A DNA stretch of 64,000 nucleotides from positions 1 to 64,000 of the forward strand of contig NZ_SSXV01000012.1 in assembly GCF_009469595.2 (NCBI RefSeq), given 5' to 3'. A program made the position numbers and the translations under genes. Origin of the DNA: Thauera sp. 2A1. Its GTDB lineage: Bacteria; Pseudomonadota; Gammaproteobacteria; Burkholderiales; Rhodocyclaceae. The notes under the pieces were generated by a model, which saw only the letters and a program-made list of their open reading frames with translations, searched no databases and had not been told where the DNA came from. Below, in pieces: positions 30,512 to 41,671 of this stretch. Within the stretch, counting starts at the first letter, position 1; each line of letters opens with the position of its first letter.

Positions 30512-31267
30512 TCAAACCGGGTTGGGCAGATCGACGAAGTCTGCGTCGATCTGGCAGACCTCGCGCAGGTGGCGGGCAAGCGCGCGTACACCGTAGCGCT
30601 CGGTGGCGTGGTGTCCGGCTGCGATGTAGGGCACACCGGATTCGAGCGCGAGATGGACCGTCTGCTCTGAGATCTCGCCGGACACATAGAGATCGGCACC
30701 TGCGGCAATCGCCTGCTCGAAATAGCCCTGCGCCGCACCGGTGCACCACGCGACCCGATGCACGGCACGCGCCGCATCGCCAATCAGCAGGGGTTCGCGC
30801 CCCAGGCGCGCGGCGATCGAGCGCGCCAGGCAGGCGGCGGTTTCGGCACCCGGCTGCGCTGCGGGGCGGCCGATCCAGCCCAGGTCCTGGTCGGCGAAGC
30901 GCCCCTCACCGCTCCAGCCCATGACGCGTGCAAGCTGCGCGTTGTTGCCCAGTTCGGGATGAGCGTCGAGCGGCAGATGGTATGCGATCAGGCTGATGTC
31001 ATGCGAAAGGAGGGCCTGCAGGCGCCGCTTGCGCAGACCGGTGACGCGGCCGTCCTCGCCGCGCCAGAAATAACCGTGATGCACCAGCACAGCGTCGTAC
31101 TCCCCGCTCACCGCGAGATCGACCAGAGCCTGGCTGGCGGTCACGCCGCACAGCACCCTGCGCACCTCCGCGCGACCTTCCACTTGCAGACCGTTTGGGC
31201 AATAATCCTTGAGCCTTGAGGCTTCCAGCAGTGCGTCGAGATGCTCGTGCAGCTCCCTGAGTTGCAT
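30512..31267 (-). CDS. Nif3-like dinuclear metal-binding protein
   Basis: 251-aa member of the NIF3/YbgI (GTP cyclohydrolase I type 2-like) family. Metal-ligand motifs VLVHHGYFWRG, DAHPELGNNAQLA and AAGHHATERYGV are present. The exact reaction of this family is unsettled. The ATG at 31267 (MQLRELHEHLD) matches the family start. It is divergent from the DegS-like protease gene, with under 80 bases between them. In many betaproteobacteria the same pair precedes tat or petABC genes. Confidence 0.88.
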   Translation of the reverse strand: MQLRELHEHLDALLEASRLKDYCPNGLQVEGRAEVRRVLCGVTASQALVDLAVSGEYDAVLVHHGYFWRGEDGRVTGLRKRRLQALLSHDISLIAYHLPLDAHPELGNNAQLARVMGWSGEGRFADQDLGWIGRPAAQPGAETAACLARSIAARLGREPLLIGDAARAVHRVAWCTGAAQGYFEQAIAAGADLYVSGEISEQTVHLALESGVPYIAAGHHATERYGVRALARHLREVCQIDADFVDLPNPV

Positions 31268-31344
31268 GATTTCCTCACTCCGTTCTTGCACGCGGCGCCG
31301 CGCATGTGCGCGATGCCAGAGACTTTCTCCAATCGCCCGCCATT

Positions 31345-32514
<1,170 letters not shown>

Positions 32515-32517
32515 ACG

Positions 32518-33300
32518 TTATTGCCGATCCACAGAGCCCGTGTCCGCATCCGCGACCACGAGCGCATTGCCGTCCCCGCTCGCCACTGGGCGAGACACCA
32601 TTCTCGCAAGCAGGATGCCCAGCTCGTAGAGCAGGCACATCGGCACGGCCAGCATGCACTGCGAGACGACGTCCGGCGGTGTGACGATGGCGGCGACCAC
32701 GAAGGCACCGACGATCACGTAAGGCCGGACCTCCTTCAGCTTGGCCACCTCGACAAGACCGGTCTTGACCAGCAGGATCACGATCACCGGCACTTCGAAG
32801 GTGATGCCGAAGGCGATGAACATGGACATCACGAAGGAAAGGTACTGCTCGATGTCAGGCGCCGGGACGATGCTCTTGGGCGCGAACTCGGCGATGAACT
32901 TGAACACCGTGCCGAATACAAAGAAGTAGCAGAACGCCATGCCCAGCACGAAGAGTGCGCTGCTGCCGATCACCAGCGGCACCGCCAGCCGGCGCTCATG
33001 GGCGTAAAGGCCGGGCGCGATGAAGGCCCAGGCCTGATACAGCACCACAGGCAGCGCGAGCACGAAGGCAACCATCATCGTGACTTTCACCGGCACGAAG
33101 AAAGGGGTCACCACGCCGGTCGCGATCATGTGCGTTCCGGTAGGCAAGGTCGCCATCATCGGCTTGGCGAGGATGTCGTAGATGTCGCCCGCCCAAGGCA
33201 TCAGGCAGACGAAGACGACCCCCACCGCAATGAGCGCGCGAAGCAGGCGATCGCGCAGCTCCATGAGATGGGCAATGAAGCTTTCCTGCTGGTCGGTCAT
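32518..33300 (-). CDS. tatC: Twin-arginine translocase subunit TatC
   Basis: 260-aa polytopic inner-membrane receptor of the Tat export pathway for folded proteins. It starts MTDQQESFIAHLMELRDRLLRALIAVG and has six hydrophobic segments, with the conserved FEVPVI loop around residue 170. It overlaps the tatB stop by four bases. No terminator is visible between it and the convergent protease gene. Confidence 0.96.
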   Translation of the reverse strand: MTDQQESFIAHLMELRDRLLRALIAVGVVFVCLMPWAGDIYDILAKPMMATLPTGTHMIATGVVTPFFVPVKVTMMVAFVLALPVVLYQAWAFIAPGLYAHERRLAVPLVIGSSALFVLGMAFCYFFVFGTVFKFIAEFAPKSIVPAPDIEQYLSFVMSMFIAFGITFEVPVIVILLVKTGLVEVAKLKEVRPYVIVGAFVVAAIVTPPDVVSQCMLAVPMCLLYELGILLARMVSRPVASGDGNALVVADADTGSVDRQ

Positions 33301-33740
33301 GCCTTGTCCGCCTGATTCGGGGTATTGGATGACGGCGACGGCTGCGACGACGGCAGCCCCAACTCGAGCTGGGCGCTGGCAGGCGCCGCTGCGCCCTCGG
33401 CCGGCACCGCGCCCGGGGCAGTAGCCGCACCCGTGGCTGCGGCCTCCAGTGCGCGCAATTCCTCGCCGGCGCGACTCACTTCGCCCTCGACACTGGCCAC
33501 CTGGGCACGCACCGAATTTTCGATCGTCTGCGCCTGCTGCCTGACCTGCTCCTGGAGTTTCTTCAGCTCCTCGAGCTGCATCTCGCGCTGGATGTCGGAC
33601 TTCACGTCCGATACGTAACGCTGCAGCCGCCCGAGAAGGTGACCTGCCGTGCGCGCCACCTTGGGCAGGCGCTCAGGGCCGACGACGATCAGCATCACAA
33701 TGCCGATGACGACGAGTTCCGAAAAGCCGAAATCGAACAT
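33297..33740 (-). CDS. tatB: Twin-arginine translocase subunit TatB
   Basis: 147-aa component that works with TatC in binding signal peptides. N-terminal MFDFGFSELVVIGIVMLIVVGPERLPKVART, with the characteristic G-P-E-R-L-P hinge, is followed by an amphipathic helix (GHLLGRLQRYVSDVKSDI), a coiled-coil stretch and a disordered Ala/Pro-rich tail. It is separated from tatA by an 89-base gap carrying a hairpin. Confidence 0.95.
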   Translation of the reverse strand: MFDFGFSELVVIGIVMLIVVGPERLPKVARTAGHLLGRLQRYVSDVKSDIQREMQLEELKKLQEQVRQQAQTIENSVRAQVASVEGEVSRAGEELRALEAAATGAATAPGAVPAEGAAAPASAQLELGLPSSQPSPSSNTPNQADKA

Positions 33741-33783
33741 GTTGTTTCCGAACCCGCGCCTGCCAGGGCAGACGCGAAAACGA

Positions 33784-33809
33784 AGGGGCGCTCGCTACCG
33801 GGCGCCCCT
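33784..33809 (-). terminator. Hairpin between tatA and tatB (partial terminator?)
   Basis: Perfect 8-bp inverted repeat (AGGGGCGC 33784-33791, GCGCCCCT 33802-33809). On the minus strand it is followed by TTCGTTTTCG, a weak U-rich tail. Its position right after tatA would let only part of transcription continue into tatBC, in line with the excess of TatA over TatB/TatC known in bacteria. The effect is inferred. Confidence 0.5.
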
Positions 33810-33829
33810 CGATGTGTCGGACGTGGCGC

Positions 33830-34060
33830 TCAGGAGGTCTTGTCGACCTTTTCGCGCGCCTCGCCCTCGATGGTCTGGCCGTCGCCGGAGATCTTCTGCT
33901 GCGTCGAACCCGCAGCGGCATCACCCTCGCGCATGCCTTCCTTGAAGCCCTTCACCGCGCCACCGAGATCTGATCCGATATTGCGCAGCTTCTTCGTCCC
34001 GAACACCAGCATGACGATGACCAGCACGATCAGCCAGTGCCAGATGCTGAATGAACCCAT
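33830..34060 (-). CDS. tatA: Twin-arginine translocase subunit TatA
   Basis: 76-aa pore-forming subunit. It begins [33 protein letters not shown]: a short transmembrane helix, the FGTKKLR hinge, then an amphipathic helix [11 protein letters not shown] and a charged tail. It precedes tatB and tatC in the same direction and follows hinT by 12 bases. Confidence 0.95.
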   Translation of the reverse strand: MGSFSIWHWLIVLVIVMLVFGTKKLRNIGSDLGGAVKGFKEGMREGDAAAGSTQQKISGDGQTIEGEAREKVDKTS

Positions 34061-34072
34061 ACACCGCTCTCC

Positions 34073-34420
34073 TTAGCGCTTCAACATGGGCGGCAGCGGA
34101 TCTGCGCCGCCCAGAATGTGCAGGTGGAGATGATACACCTCCTGCAAACCGACCCTTCCGGTGTTGACAATAGTGCGGAAACCATCCGTACAGCCTTGAT
34201 CCTGCGCAATCCGCGCGGCGGCGACCATCAGGCGGCCCATCGCCGCTTCGTGCCGGTCCTCGAGTTGCGCCATCGAGTCGACGTGTTCCTTGGGGATCAC
34301 CAGCACGTGCACCGGCGCAACAGGCCGGATGTCGTGGAACGCCAGCACGTGATCGTCCTCGTAGACTTTCCGCGCCGGGATCTCACCGCGCACGATACGG
34401 CAGAACAGGCAATCGCTCAT
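34073..34420 (-). CDS. hinT: HIT family purine nucleoside phosphoramidase (HinT-like)
   Basis: 115-aa histidine-triad hydrolase. N-terminal CLFCRIVRGEIPARKVYEDD and C-terminal HLHLHILGG (the His-X-His-X-His active site) are intact; VIPKEHVDSM is also conserved. It sits between hisE and tatA on the same strand, a frequent arrangement in betaproteobacteria. The start MSDCLF at 34420 is chosen; an ATG three codons upstream is possible. Confidence 0.93.
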   Translation of the reverse strand: MSDCLFCRIVRGEIPARKVYEDDHVLAFHDIRPVAPVHVLVIPKEHVDSMAQLEDRHEAAMGRLMVAAARIAQDQGCTDGFRTIVNTGRVGLQEVYHLHLHILGGADPLPPMLKR

Positions 34421-34431
34421 CGTCTGCATCC

Positions 34432-34758
34432 TCAGGCGGCCGTGCGCGACTTCTTCTCGTCGATGCCCGAAACACCCTCGCGGCGGCGGAATTCCGCCAG
34501 CACGTCGTCGACCGACAGGCCGTGATGGGCGAGCAGGACCATGGAGTGGAACCACAGGTCGGTGACTTCCCACACCAGGTGCAGCATGTCACGATCCTTG
34601 GCCGCCATGATGGTCTCGGCCGCTTCCTCAGCGACCTTCTTGCAGATCGCGTCGGTGCCCTTGGCGTACAGGCTGGAGACATAGGAGGAGTCGGGGTCGG
34701 CCTTCTTGCGCTCGGCAAGCGTGGCGGATACGCGGTGCAGCACTTCGATGTCGATCAT
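34432..34758 (-). CDS. hisE: Phosphoribosyl-ATP pyrophosphatase
   Basis: 108-aa enzyme catalysing the second step of histidine synthesis. [31 protein letters not shown] (about residues 24-54) and [16 protein letters not shown] are the conserved metal-binding helices of the alpha-helical NTP-PPase fold. It is a separate gene, not fused to hisI, and overlaps hisI by four bases. Confidence 0.96.
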   Translation of the reverse strand: MIDIEVLHRVSATLAERKKADPDSSYVSSLYAKGTDAICKKVAEEAAETIMAAKDRDMLHLVWEVTDLWFHSMVLLAHHGLSVDDVLAEFRRREGVSGIDEKKSRTAA

Positions 34759-35146
34759 TTGTAGATATCCTGCGGGTCTTTCAAAACCGGTTCGACGGCC
34801 TCCCAGCGGCCATCGGCGAAATACTTCTGGAAGAAGCAACTGTGCCGCCCGGTATGGCAGGCGATGCCCCCCACCTGCTCGATCTTCAGCAGCACCACGT
34901 CGTTGTCGCAATCGATGCGGATGTCGAGCACCTTCTGTACGTGACCGGATTCCTCACCCTTGTGCCACAGTTTGCGCCGCGAACGTGACCAGTAGATCGC
35001 TTCACCGGTCTCGGCGGTGCGCTGCAGCGCCTCGCGATTCATCCAGGCGAACATCAGCACGTCGCCGGACGACGCTTCCTGGGCGATCACCGGCACCAGG
35101 CCCTGCGCGTCCCACTTGACCTCGTTAAGCCACTTCGTGCTGACGC

Positions 35147-35150
<4 letters not shown>
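34755..35150 (-). CDS. hisI: Phosphoribosyl-AMP cyclohydrolase
   Basis: 131-aa zinc enzyme for the third step of the histidine pathway. [28 protein letters not shown] and the cysteine-containing DCDND and [10 protein letters not shown] motifs are present. The GTG at 35150 is the best start because it overlaps the hisF stop as GTGA; no suitable ATG is nearby. Confidence 0.95.
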
Positions 35151-35905
<755 letters not shown>

Positions 35906-35927
35906 CAGCGGCGCCCAGCAGGAGTTT

Positions 35928-36677
35928 TCATTCGGTGACGCCGCTCAGTTCGTCGGCCCGCGCCTGCGCAGCGGCAAAATCCAGCGTGCCTTCGTAGATC
36001 GCGCGGCCGGTGATGGCGCCCATGATGCCTTCGTCCTCGACCGCGCACAGCGCGTCGATGTCGCGCAGGTCGGTGATGCCACCGCTGGCGATGACCGGGA
36101 TGCGTAGCGCACGCGCCAGGCGCACGGTGGCCTCGATATTGACGCCGGAGAGCATGCCGTCGCGACCGATGTCGGTGTAGATCACCGAATCGACACCGTA
36201 GTCCTCGAACTTCTTCGCCAGATCGACCACATCGTGCCCGGTGAGCTTGGACCAGCCATCCACCGCCACCTTGCCGTCCTTGGCATCCAGGCCGACGATG
36301 ATGTGGCCGGGGAAGGCGCCGCAGGCGTCGTGCAGGAAGCCCGGGTTCTTCACCGCGGCGGTGCCGATGATGACGTAACTGATGCCGTTGTCGAGGTAGT
36401 GCTCGATGGTGTCAAGGTCACGGATGCCCCCGCCGAGCTGCACCGGAATGTCTTCGCCGACCACGTCGGTGATCGCGCGGATCGCGGCGCCGTTCTTTGG
36501 CTTGCCGGCGAAGGCGCCATTCAGGTCGACCAGGTGCAGCCGACGCGCGCCGGCATCGAGCCAGTGCCGCGCCATTGCGCCGGGGTCTTCGGAAAACACC
36601 GTGGCGGCGTCCATTTCGCCCTGCTTCAGGCGTACACAATGACCGTCCTTGAGGTCGATGGCGGGGATCAGCAACAT
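35928..36677 (-). CDS. hisA: ProFAR isomerase
   Basis: 249-aa TIM barrel, 1-(5-phosphoribosyl)-5-[(5-phosphoribosylamino)methylideneamino]imidazole-4-carboxamide isomerase. [22 protein letters not shown] holds the catalytic Asp8; [26 protein letters not shown] (second catalytic Asp) and [10 protein letters not shown] match the family. Homologous to its neighbour hisF. Confidence 0.97.
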   Translation of the reverse strand: MLLIPAIDLKDGHCVRLKQGEMDAATVFSEDPGAMARHWLDAGARRLHLVDLNGAFAGKPKNGAAIRAITDVVGEDIPVQLGGGIRDLDTIEHYLDNGISYVIIGTAAVKNPGFLHDACGAFPGHIIVGLDAKDGKVAVDGWSKLTGHDVVDLAKKFEDYGVDSVIYTDIGRDGMLSGVNIEATVRLARALRIPVIASGGITDLRDIDALCAVEDEGIMGAITGRAIYEGTLDFAAAQARADELSGVTE

Positions 36678-36724
36678 ACCGGGTCAGATTTCTTGAGCTG
36701 GAAGGGAGTGCGGGCAGGCATGAA

Positions 36725-37363
36725 TCAGGGTGCCCACTGGACGAAATTCGCGAGCAGGCGGAGGCCGGCTGCAGCGCTCTTCTCGGGGTGAAACTGGACC
36801 GCGAAGATATTAGCCCGCGCTACCGCACTGGTAAAGCGCACGCCATAGTCGGTTTGCGCGGCCACCTCCGCCGCGTCGGCCGGCTGCACGAAGTAGCTGT
36901 GCACGAAGTAGAAGCGCTCGCCGTCGGGAATCCCTTCCCACAGCGCATGCGGCCGGCTTTGCCACACCTCGTTCCAGCCCATGTGCGGCACCTTCAGCCG
37001 CGCGCCGTCGGCCGCCACCATGCGCGCATCGGGAAAGCGGATCACGTCACCCTGCAGGATGCCCAGGCCCGGCACGTCGCCCTCGGCGCTGTGCTGGAAC
37101 AGCATCTGCTCGCCGATGCAGATCCCCAGGAAGGGCTTGCTCGCCGCCGCCTCGAGCACCGCCGGCCGCAGCCCGCGAAGGTCGAGCTCGCGCATGCAGT
37201 CGGGCATCGCGCCCTGCCCCGGGAACACCACCTTCGCCGCCGCGGCGACGCGGGCAGGATCGGAAGTCACGAACACATCGTGGCCAGGCGCAACGTACTC
37301 GATCGCCTTGGCGACCGAACGCAGGTTGCCCATGCCGTAATCGATGATGGCCACTGAGGTCAT
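36725..37363 (-). CDS. hisH: Imidazole glycerol phosphate synthase, glutaminase subunit
   Basis: 212-aa class I amidotransferase that feeds ammonia to HisF. The nucleophile cysteine is in FLGICIGEQMLF, and the His/Glu pair is in FAVQFHPEKS near the C-terminus. N-terminal IDYGMGNLRSV is typical. The start at 37363 (MTSVAIIDYG) is clear. Confidence 0.96.
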   Translation of the reverse strand: MTSVAIIDYGMGNLRSVAKAIEYVAPGHDVFVTSDPARVAAAAKVVFPGQGAMPDCMRELDLRGLRPAVLEAAASKPFLGICIGEQMLFQHSAEGDVPGLGILQGDVIRFPDARMVAADGARLKVPHMGWNEVWQSRPHALWEGIPDGERFYFVHSYFVQPADAAEVAAQTDYGVRFTSAVARANIFAVQFHPEKSAAAGLRLLANFVQWAP

Positions 37364-37421
37364 CGGGAAAACTCGCTGAGGGGTAACGAAGGGATCGTTG
37401 CGGGAAAACCGTCGGGGCCGC

Positions 37422-38009
37422 TCAGAGCGCCCCTTTGGTGGACGGGATGACTCCGGCCGCGCGCTCGTCGCGCTCGGCGGCCATGCGCAGCGCACGGGCA
37501 AAGGCCTTGAACACCGTCTCACACTGGTGGTGCGCGTTGTCGCCACGCAGGTTGTCGATGTGAAGCGTGACGCCGGCGTGATTGACGAAGCCCTGGAAGA
37601 ACTCGCGCACCAGGTCCACATCGAAGTTGCCGATGCGCGCACGCGTGTAATTCACGAAATAGTGCAGCCCGGGGCGTCCCGAGAAATCCACCACCACCCT
37701 CGAGAGCGCCTCGTCCAGCGGCACGTAGGCGTGGCCGTAGCGGCGCACCCCTTTCTTGTCGCCCAGCGCCTGGGCGAAAGCCTGGCCGATGGTGATGCCG
37801 ACGTCCTCGACGGTGTGATGGTCGTCGATGTGGGTATCGCCCTCGCAGCGCACGTCGAGATCGATCAGGCCATGGCGCACGATCTGGTCGAGCATGTGAT
37901 CGAGGAAGGGGACGCCGGTGGCGAGCGTGCCCTTGCCGGCGCCATCGAGATCGATGCGCACCGAGATGCGGGTTTCGAGGGTATTGCGAGTGACTTCGGC
38001 GTGCCGCAT
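37422..38009 (-). CDS. hisB: Imidazoleglycerol-phosphate dehydratase
   Basis: 195-aa monofunctional manganese enzyme with no phosphatase domain. The two His-rich motifs are [16 protein letters not shown] and the HHQCE stretch in [16 protein letters not shown] context; [13 protein letters not shown] is also conserved. It heads the hisBHAFIE run and is divergent from hisC. Confidence 0.96.
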   Translation of the reverse strand: MRHAEVTRNTLETRISVRIDLDGAGKGTLATGVPFLDHMLDQIVRHGLIDLDVRCEGDTHIDDHHTVEDVGITIGQAFAQALGDKKGVRRYGHAYVPLDEALSRVVVDFSGRPGLHYFVNYTRARIGNFDVDLVREFFQGFVNHAGVTLHIDNLRGDNAHHQCETVFKAFARALRMAAERDERAAGVIPSTKGAL

Positions 38010-38164
38010 GGCTGGAACTGGCTTCGGAAGGGTGGGTTCGGACCATGATAACATCGCCCGACGAACAGGCTGCAATGCACAGCTTTTCGCTTGGACCCGG
38101 CAAACGCTGCCGCGTTGCATGAGGTCCGCCGACCGCCCGAACGCCATCACTTGCAGACATCCGC

Positions 38165-39238
38165 ATGAGCCGCTACTGGAGCGCCGTGGTCCACGGCCTG
38201 ACCCCCTATGTGCCGGGCGAGCAGCCCAAGCTGGACAATCTCGTCAAGCTCAACACCAACGAGCACCCCTACGGTCCGTCGCCCAGGGCGCTGGAAGCGA
38301 TCCGCGCGGCCACCAGCGATGCGCTGCGCCTGTACCCCGATCCGAACTGCGATGCGCTGAAGGCGGCGCTGGCGAAGCGTCACGGCCTGCAGCCAAACCA
38401 GATCTTCGTCGGCAACGGCTCCGACGAAGTCCTGGCCCACGCCTTTGTGGCGCTGCTCAAGCATGAGCGGCCGCTGTGGTTCCCCGACATCACCTACAGC
38501 TTCTATCCGGTCTATTGCGGCCTGTATGGCGTCGACCACCGTACGATCCCGCTGGCCGACGACTACTCGATCCGCGTGGAAGACTACCTGCCGCAGGGTG
38601 ACGACCACCCGGGCGCGATCATCTTCCCGAATCCGAACGCGCCCACCGGCCGGCTGATGGCGCTGGCCGACGTCGAGCGCATCGTCGCCTCAAACCCGGA
38701 CGCGGTGGTGCTGATCGACGAAGCCTATGTGGATTTCGGCGGCGACAGCGCGATCGGGCTGGTCGACCGCTACCCGAACCTGCTCGTCGTGCACACGTTC
38801 TCGAAGAGCCGCTCGCTCGCCGGCCTGCGCGTGGGCTTCGCGGCCGGGCACGCATCGCTGATCGAGGCGCTCGAGCGGGTGAAGAACAGCTTCAACTCCT
38901 ATCCGCTGGACCGCCTCGCGATCGCGGGCGCGGTCGCGTCAGTCGAGGATGAAGCGCATTTCCAGGAAAGCTGCCGCAAGGTGATCGCCACTCGCGAAGC
39001 GCTGGTTGCGCAGTTGGCCGTACTGGGCTTCGACGTCCTGCCTTCGGCCGCCAACTTCATCTTCGCGCGCCATCCGCAGCACGACGGCGCCGAGCTCGCC
39101 GCAGAATTGCGCAAGCGCGCGATCATCGTGCGCCACTTCAAGGCGCCACGCATCGACCAGTTCCTGCGCATCACAGTGGGGACGGACGAGCAGTGCAAGG
39201 TTCTGGTGGATGCGCTAAGAGAGATTCTCGGCCGCTGA
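38165..39238 (+). CDS. hisC: Histidinol-phosphate aminotransferase
   Basis: 357-aa PLP enzyme. [11 protein letters not shown] near residue 36, [26 protein letters not shown] and the PLP-lysine motif [16 protein letters not shown] are intact. Unusually it lies on the plus strand, while hisB on one side and hisD on the other are on the minus strand. It therefore needs its own promoter in the 155-base gap to hisB. Its 3' end is followed by a long hairpin element. Confidence 0.96.
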   Translation: MSRYWSAVVHGLTPYVPGEQPKLDNLVKLNTNEHPYGPSPRALEAIRAATSDALRLYPDPNCDALKAALAKRHGLQPNQIFVGNGSDEVLAHAFVALLKHERPLWFPDITYSFYPVYCGLYGVDHRTIPLADDYSIRVEDYLPQGDDHPGAIIFPNPNAPTGRLMALADVERIVASNPDAVVLIDEAYVDFGGDSAIGLVDRYPNLLVVHTFSKSRSLAGLRVGFAAGHASLIEALERVKNSFNSYPLDRLAIAGAVASVEDEAHFQESCRKVIATREALVAQLAVLGFDVLPSAANFIFARHPQHDGAELAAELRKRAIIVRHFKAPRIDQFLRITVGTDEQCKVLVDALREILGR

Positions 39239-39250
39239 ACAGGCGACAAG

Positions 39251-39362
39251 CCTAGCCCGAGCGGCTCGGAGCATCCCTGGCGCAGGCGAGGACTGTCTGA
39301 GCCCGAAGGGCGAGTTCCGCAGCCTGCAGAAGGGATGCTCCGAGCCGCTCGGGCGGGTTAGG
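39251..39362 (+). repeat. Hairpin element 1 after hisC: variable arms, conserved core
   Basis: Perfect 23-bp inverted repeat: left arm 39255-39277 (starts GCCCGAGCGGC), right arm 39332-39354. Flanking CCTA/TAGG also pair, with a four-base bulge. The arms enclose a 54-base core (39278-39331) with inner stem GCAGGC/GCCTGC and a GCCC-GAA-GGGC hairpin. The same core occurs in element 2 with different arms. It begins 13 bases after the hisC stop, in the sense orientation. No U-run. Possible role as terminator, mRNA-end protector or REP-like dispersed repeat. Bases 39363-39424 between the two elements hold nothing else recognised. Confidence 0.8.
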
Positions 39363-39424
39363 CATGCAGAAGGGGCTGTTCCGCACGATTCGTCGGCGCG
39401 GGCTCGCGACCGTGGCACGAATCC

Positions 39425-39528
39425 GTCGGAAGCGCTCGGGGTATTCATTCTGCCGGCTGCGGAACTCGCTCCCTTCGGTCGCTCGGACGGTCCTCGCCGG
39501 CGCCATGAATACCCCGACCACTTCCGAC
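39425..39528 (-). repeat. Hairpin element 2 after hisD: variable arms, conserved core
   Basis: 24-bp inverted repeat with two mismatches (left arm 39425-39448 ending TCGGGGTATTCAT, right arm 39505-39528) around a 56-base core (39449-39504). Read on the minus strand, the core shares GGCGAGGAC, GAGC, CCGAAGGG, CGAGTTCCGCAGCC and a terminal GCAGAA with element 1. The inner stem is GCCGGC/GCCGGC here, a compensating change relative to GCAGGC/GCCTGC. The arms are unrelated to those of element 1. It lies 29 bases past the hisD stop, in the sense orientation of hisD. Confidence 0.8.
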
Positions 39529-39557
39529 TAGCCGATCGCCGGATCTTTTCTCCGGAC

Positions 39558-40865
39558 TTAGACCTTCAGCCGCATTTCTGCGGAGCGCGCATGCGCCTGC
39601 AGGCCCTCGCCATGCGCAAGGATCGACGCCACCTTGCCCAGATGCTGCGCCCCGGCCTCGGAAATATTGACGATGCTGGTGCGCTTCTGGAAATCGTAGG
39701 TGCCCAGCGGCGACGAGAAGCGCGCGCTGCGCATCGTCGGCAGCACGTGATTGGGGCCAGCGCAGTAATCGCCCAGCGCCTCCACCGCCCAGTGGCCGAC
39801 GAAGATCGCCCCGGCATGACGGATGTGGTCTATCCAGGCTTCGGCGTTTTCCAGCGACAGCTCGAGGTGTTCGGGCGCGATGCGGTTGGCGATCGCGCAG
39901 GCCTGCTCCAGACTGTCGACGCGAATCAGCGCGCCGCGGTTGGCCAGCGACTTCGAGATCGTGTCGCGGCGCGGCATGGCCGGCAGCAGGCGATCGATCG
40001 CCGCGTGCACCGCGTCGATGAAGCCCGGATCCGTGCACAACAGGATCGACTGCGCCAGTTCGTCGTGCTCGGCCTGCGCGAACAGATCCATCGCCACCCA
40101 GTCCGCATGGCCGCTGCCGTCGGAGATGATCAGCACCTCGGACGGCCCGGCCACCATGTCGATGCCCACGGTGCCGAACACGCGGCGCTTGGCCTCGGCG
40201 ACGAAAGCGTTGCCCGGGCCGACGATCTTGTCCACCTGCGGGACGGTCTGGGTGCCATAGGCCAGCGCCGCCACCGCCTGCGCGCCGCCGATCGTGAATA
40301 CGCGATCGACGCCGGTGATCGCCGCGGCCGCCAGCACCAGCGCGTTCTTCTCGCCGCGCGGCGTGGGCACCACCATGATCAGCTCGCCGACGCCCGCGAC
40401 CTTGGCCGGGATCGCATTCATCAGCACCGAGCTCGGATAGGACGCGCGCCCACCCGGCACGTACAGGCCGACACGGTCGAGCGGCGTCACCTTCTGGCCG
40501 AGGCGGGTGCCGTCGGCCTCGGCGTATTCCCAGGATTCGCCCTTCTGCCGCTCGTGATAGACACGCACGCGGTCGGCGGCGATGCGCAGCGCCTCGCGCT
40601 GCGCCACGCTCAGACTATCGAGCGCAGCATGCAGCTCGGATTTCGGCAGCTCCAGCGCCGCCATCGAATGGACGTCCAGCCCATCGAAACGGCGCGTGTA
40701 TTCGACCACGGCGGCATCGCCGGTGGTGCGCACCGCACGCAGGATCTCGGTGACCGCCGTGTCGATGCGTTCGTCGGCCTCGGCTTCGAAGGCGAGCAGC
40801 GCATCGAGCGTGGTCAGGAATTCGGCATCGCGGGCGTCGAGTCGGTGGATCGGCGTCTGGCTCAT
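39558..40865 (-). CDS. hisD: Histidinol dehydrogenase
   Basis: 435-aa zinc- and NAD-dependent enzyme for the last two steps of histidine synthesis. [56 protein letters not shown] and, near the C-terminus, [23 protein letters not shown] are conserved. The start [10 protein letters not shown] at 40865 is preferred over an upstream alternative. It lies ten bases downstream of hisG. Confidence 0.97.
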   Translation of the reverse strand: MSQTPIHRLDARDAEFLTTLDALLAFEAEADERIDTAVTEILRAVRTTGDAAVVEYTRRFDGLDVHSMAALELPKSELHAALDSLSVAQREALRIAADRVRVYHERQKGESWEYAEADGTRLGQKVTPLDRVGLYVPGGRASYPSSVLMNAIPAKVAGVGELIMVVPTPRGEKNALVLAAAAITGVDRVFTIGGAQAVAALAYGTQTVPQVDKIVGPGNAFVAEAKRRVFGTVGIDMVAGPSEVLIISDGSGHADWVAMDLFAQAEHDELAQSILLCTDPGFIDAVHAAIDRLLPAMPRRDTISKSLANRGALIRVDSLEQACAIANRIAPEHLELSLENAEAWIDHIRHAGAIFVGHWAVEALGDYCAGPNHVLPTMRSARFSSPLGTYDFQKRTSIVNISEAGAQHLGKVASILAHGEGLQAHARSAEMRLKV

Positions 40866-40875
40866 GGAGACTTCC

Positions 40876-41550
40876 TCAGGGTTGCACCGCGCCGGCAAAG
40901 GCGTCCAGCACCGGCTGCAGCAGCTCGCGCTTGAGCTTCAGCGAAGCCTGATTGACGATCAGGCGCGAACTGATCGGCATGATGTCCTCGACTTCCTCGA
41001 GATTGTTGGCCCGCAGCGTGCTGCCGGTGGACACCAGGTCCACGATCGCATCGGCGAGCCCCACCAGCGGCGCCAGCTCCATCGAGCCGTACAGCTTGAT
41101 CAGGTCGACATGCATGCCCTTGCCGGCGAAGTGCGCCTTGGCGGCGTTGATGTACTTGGTCGCCACACGAATGCGACCACCCGGGCGCGTCGCCGACGCG
41201 TAGTCGAAGCCCTTGCGCACCGCCACGCACAGCCGGCAGCGCGCGATGTTCAGGTCCAGCGGCTGGTACAGGCCCGCGCCGCCATGTTCGATCAGCACGT
41301 CCTTGCCGGCGATGCCGAGGTCGGCCGCGCCATACTGCACATAGGTCGGCGTGTCGGTGGCGCGCACGATGACGAGGCGCACATCCGGCCGGTTGGTGCC
41401 GATGATGAGCTTGCGCGAGGACTCGGGGTTATCGGTGGGCACGATGCCCGCGGCCGCCAGCAGCGGCAGCGTCTCTTCGAAGATGCGGCCCTTGGACAGG
41501 GCGAGGGTGATGCTGGACACGTGGAACGCCTTGATCGATCGGGCCGCCAT
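40876..41550 (-). CDS. hisG: ATP phosphoribosyltransferase, short form
   Basis: 224-aa catalytic subunit for the first step of histidine synthesis. [18 protein letters not shown] near the N-terminus, [10 protein letters not shown], and the PRPP-binding [13 protein letters not shown] region near the C-terminus are present. It is the short form without the C-terminal regulatory domain, so a HisZ partner should be encoded elsewhere. The ATG at 41550 is favoured by the family N-terminus, although a second start at the VSSITL region cannot be excluded. Confidence 0.95.
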   Translation of the reverse strand: MAARSIKAFHVSSITLALSKGRIFEETLPLLAAAGIVPTDNPESSRKLIIGTNRPDVRLVIVRATDTPTYVQYGAADLGIAGKDVLIEHGGAGLYQPLDLNIARCRLCVAVRKGFDYASATRPGGRIRVATKYINAAKAHFAGKGMHVDLIKLYGSMELAPLVGLADAIVDLVSTGSTLRANNLEEVEDIMPISSRLIVNQASLKLKRELLQPVLDAFAGAVQP

Positions 41551-41589
41551 TGTAACCCGGCGGCGCTTCTGTTAGCCTCGCGACCGGTT

Positions 41590-41629
41590 GGCTGGACCGC
41601 CCCGCGGCGGTTCAGCCATTTCTTTTTTT
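41590..41629 (+). terminator. Intrinsic terminator in the rnk leader
   Basis: Twelve-pair stem (GGCTGGACCGCC 41590-41601 with GGCGGTTCAGCC 41606-41617, loop CCGC, one G-U) followed by a U-rich tract (41619-41629, including seven T in a row). It points toward rnk, 42 bases before its start, with only 39 bases between it and the divergent hisG start. It is either an attenuator of rnk or a block to plus-strand read-through. Confidence 0.8.
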
Positions 41630-41671
41630 GTGTCACGCGCGCGCGAACACGCGCGGAAGCCGGAGTACCCC

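Noticed and set aside
39251..39528. Insertion sequence or integron attachment site
   Set aside because: No transposase or integrase, no target duplication and no recombination-site core seen. The paired sense-oriented placement fits an RNA-level or REP-like role better.
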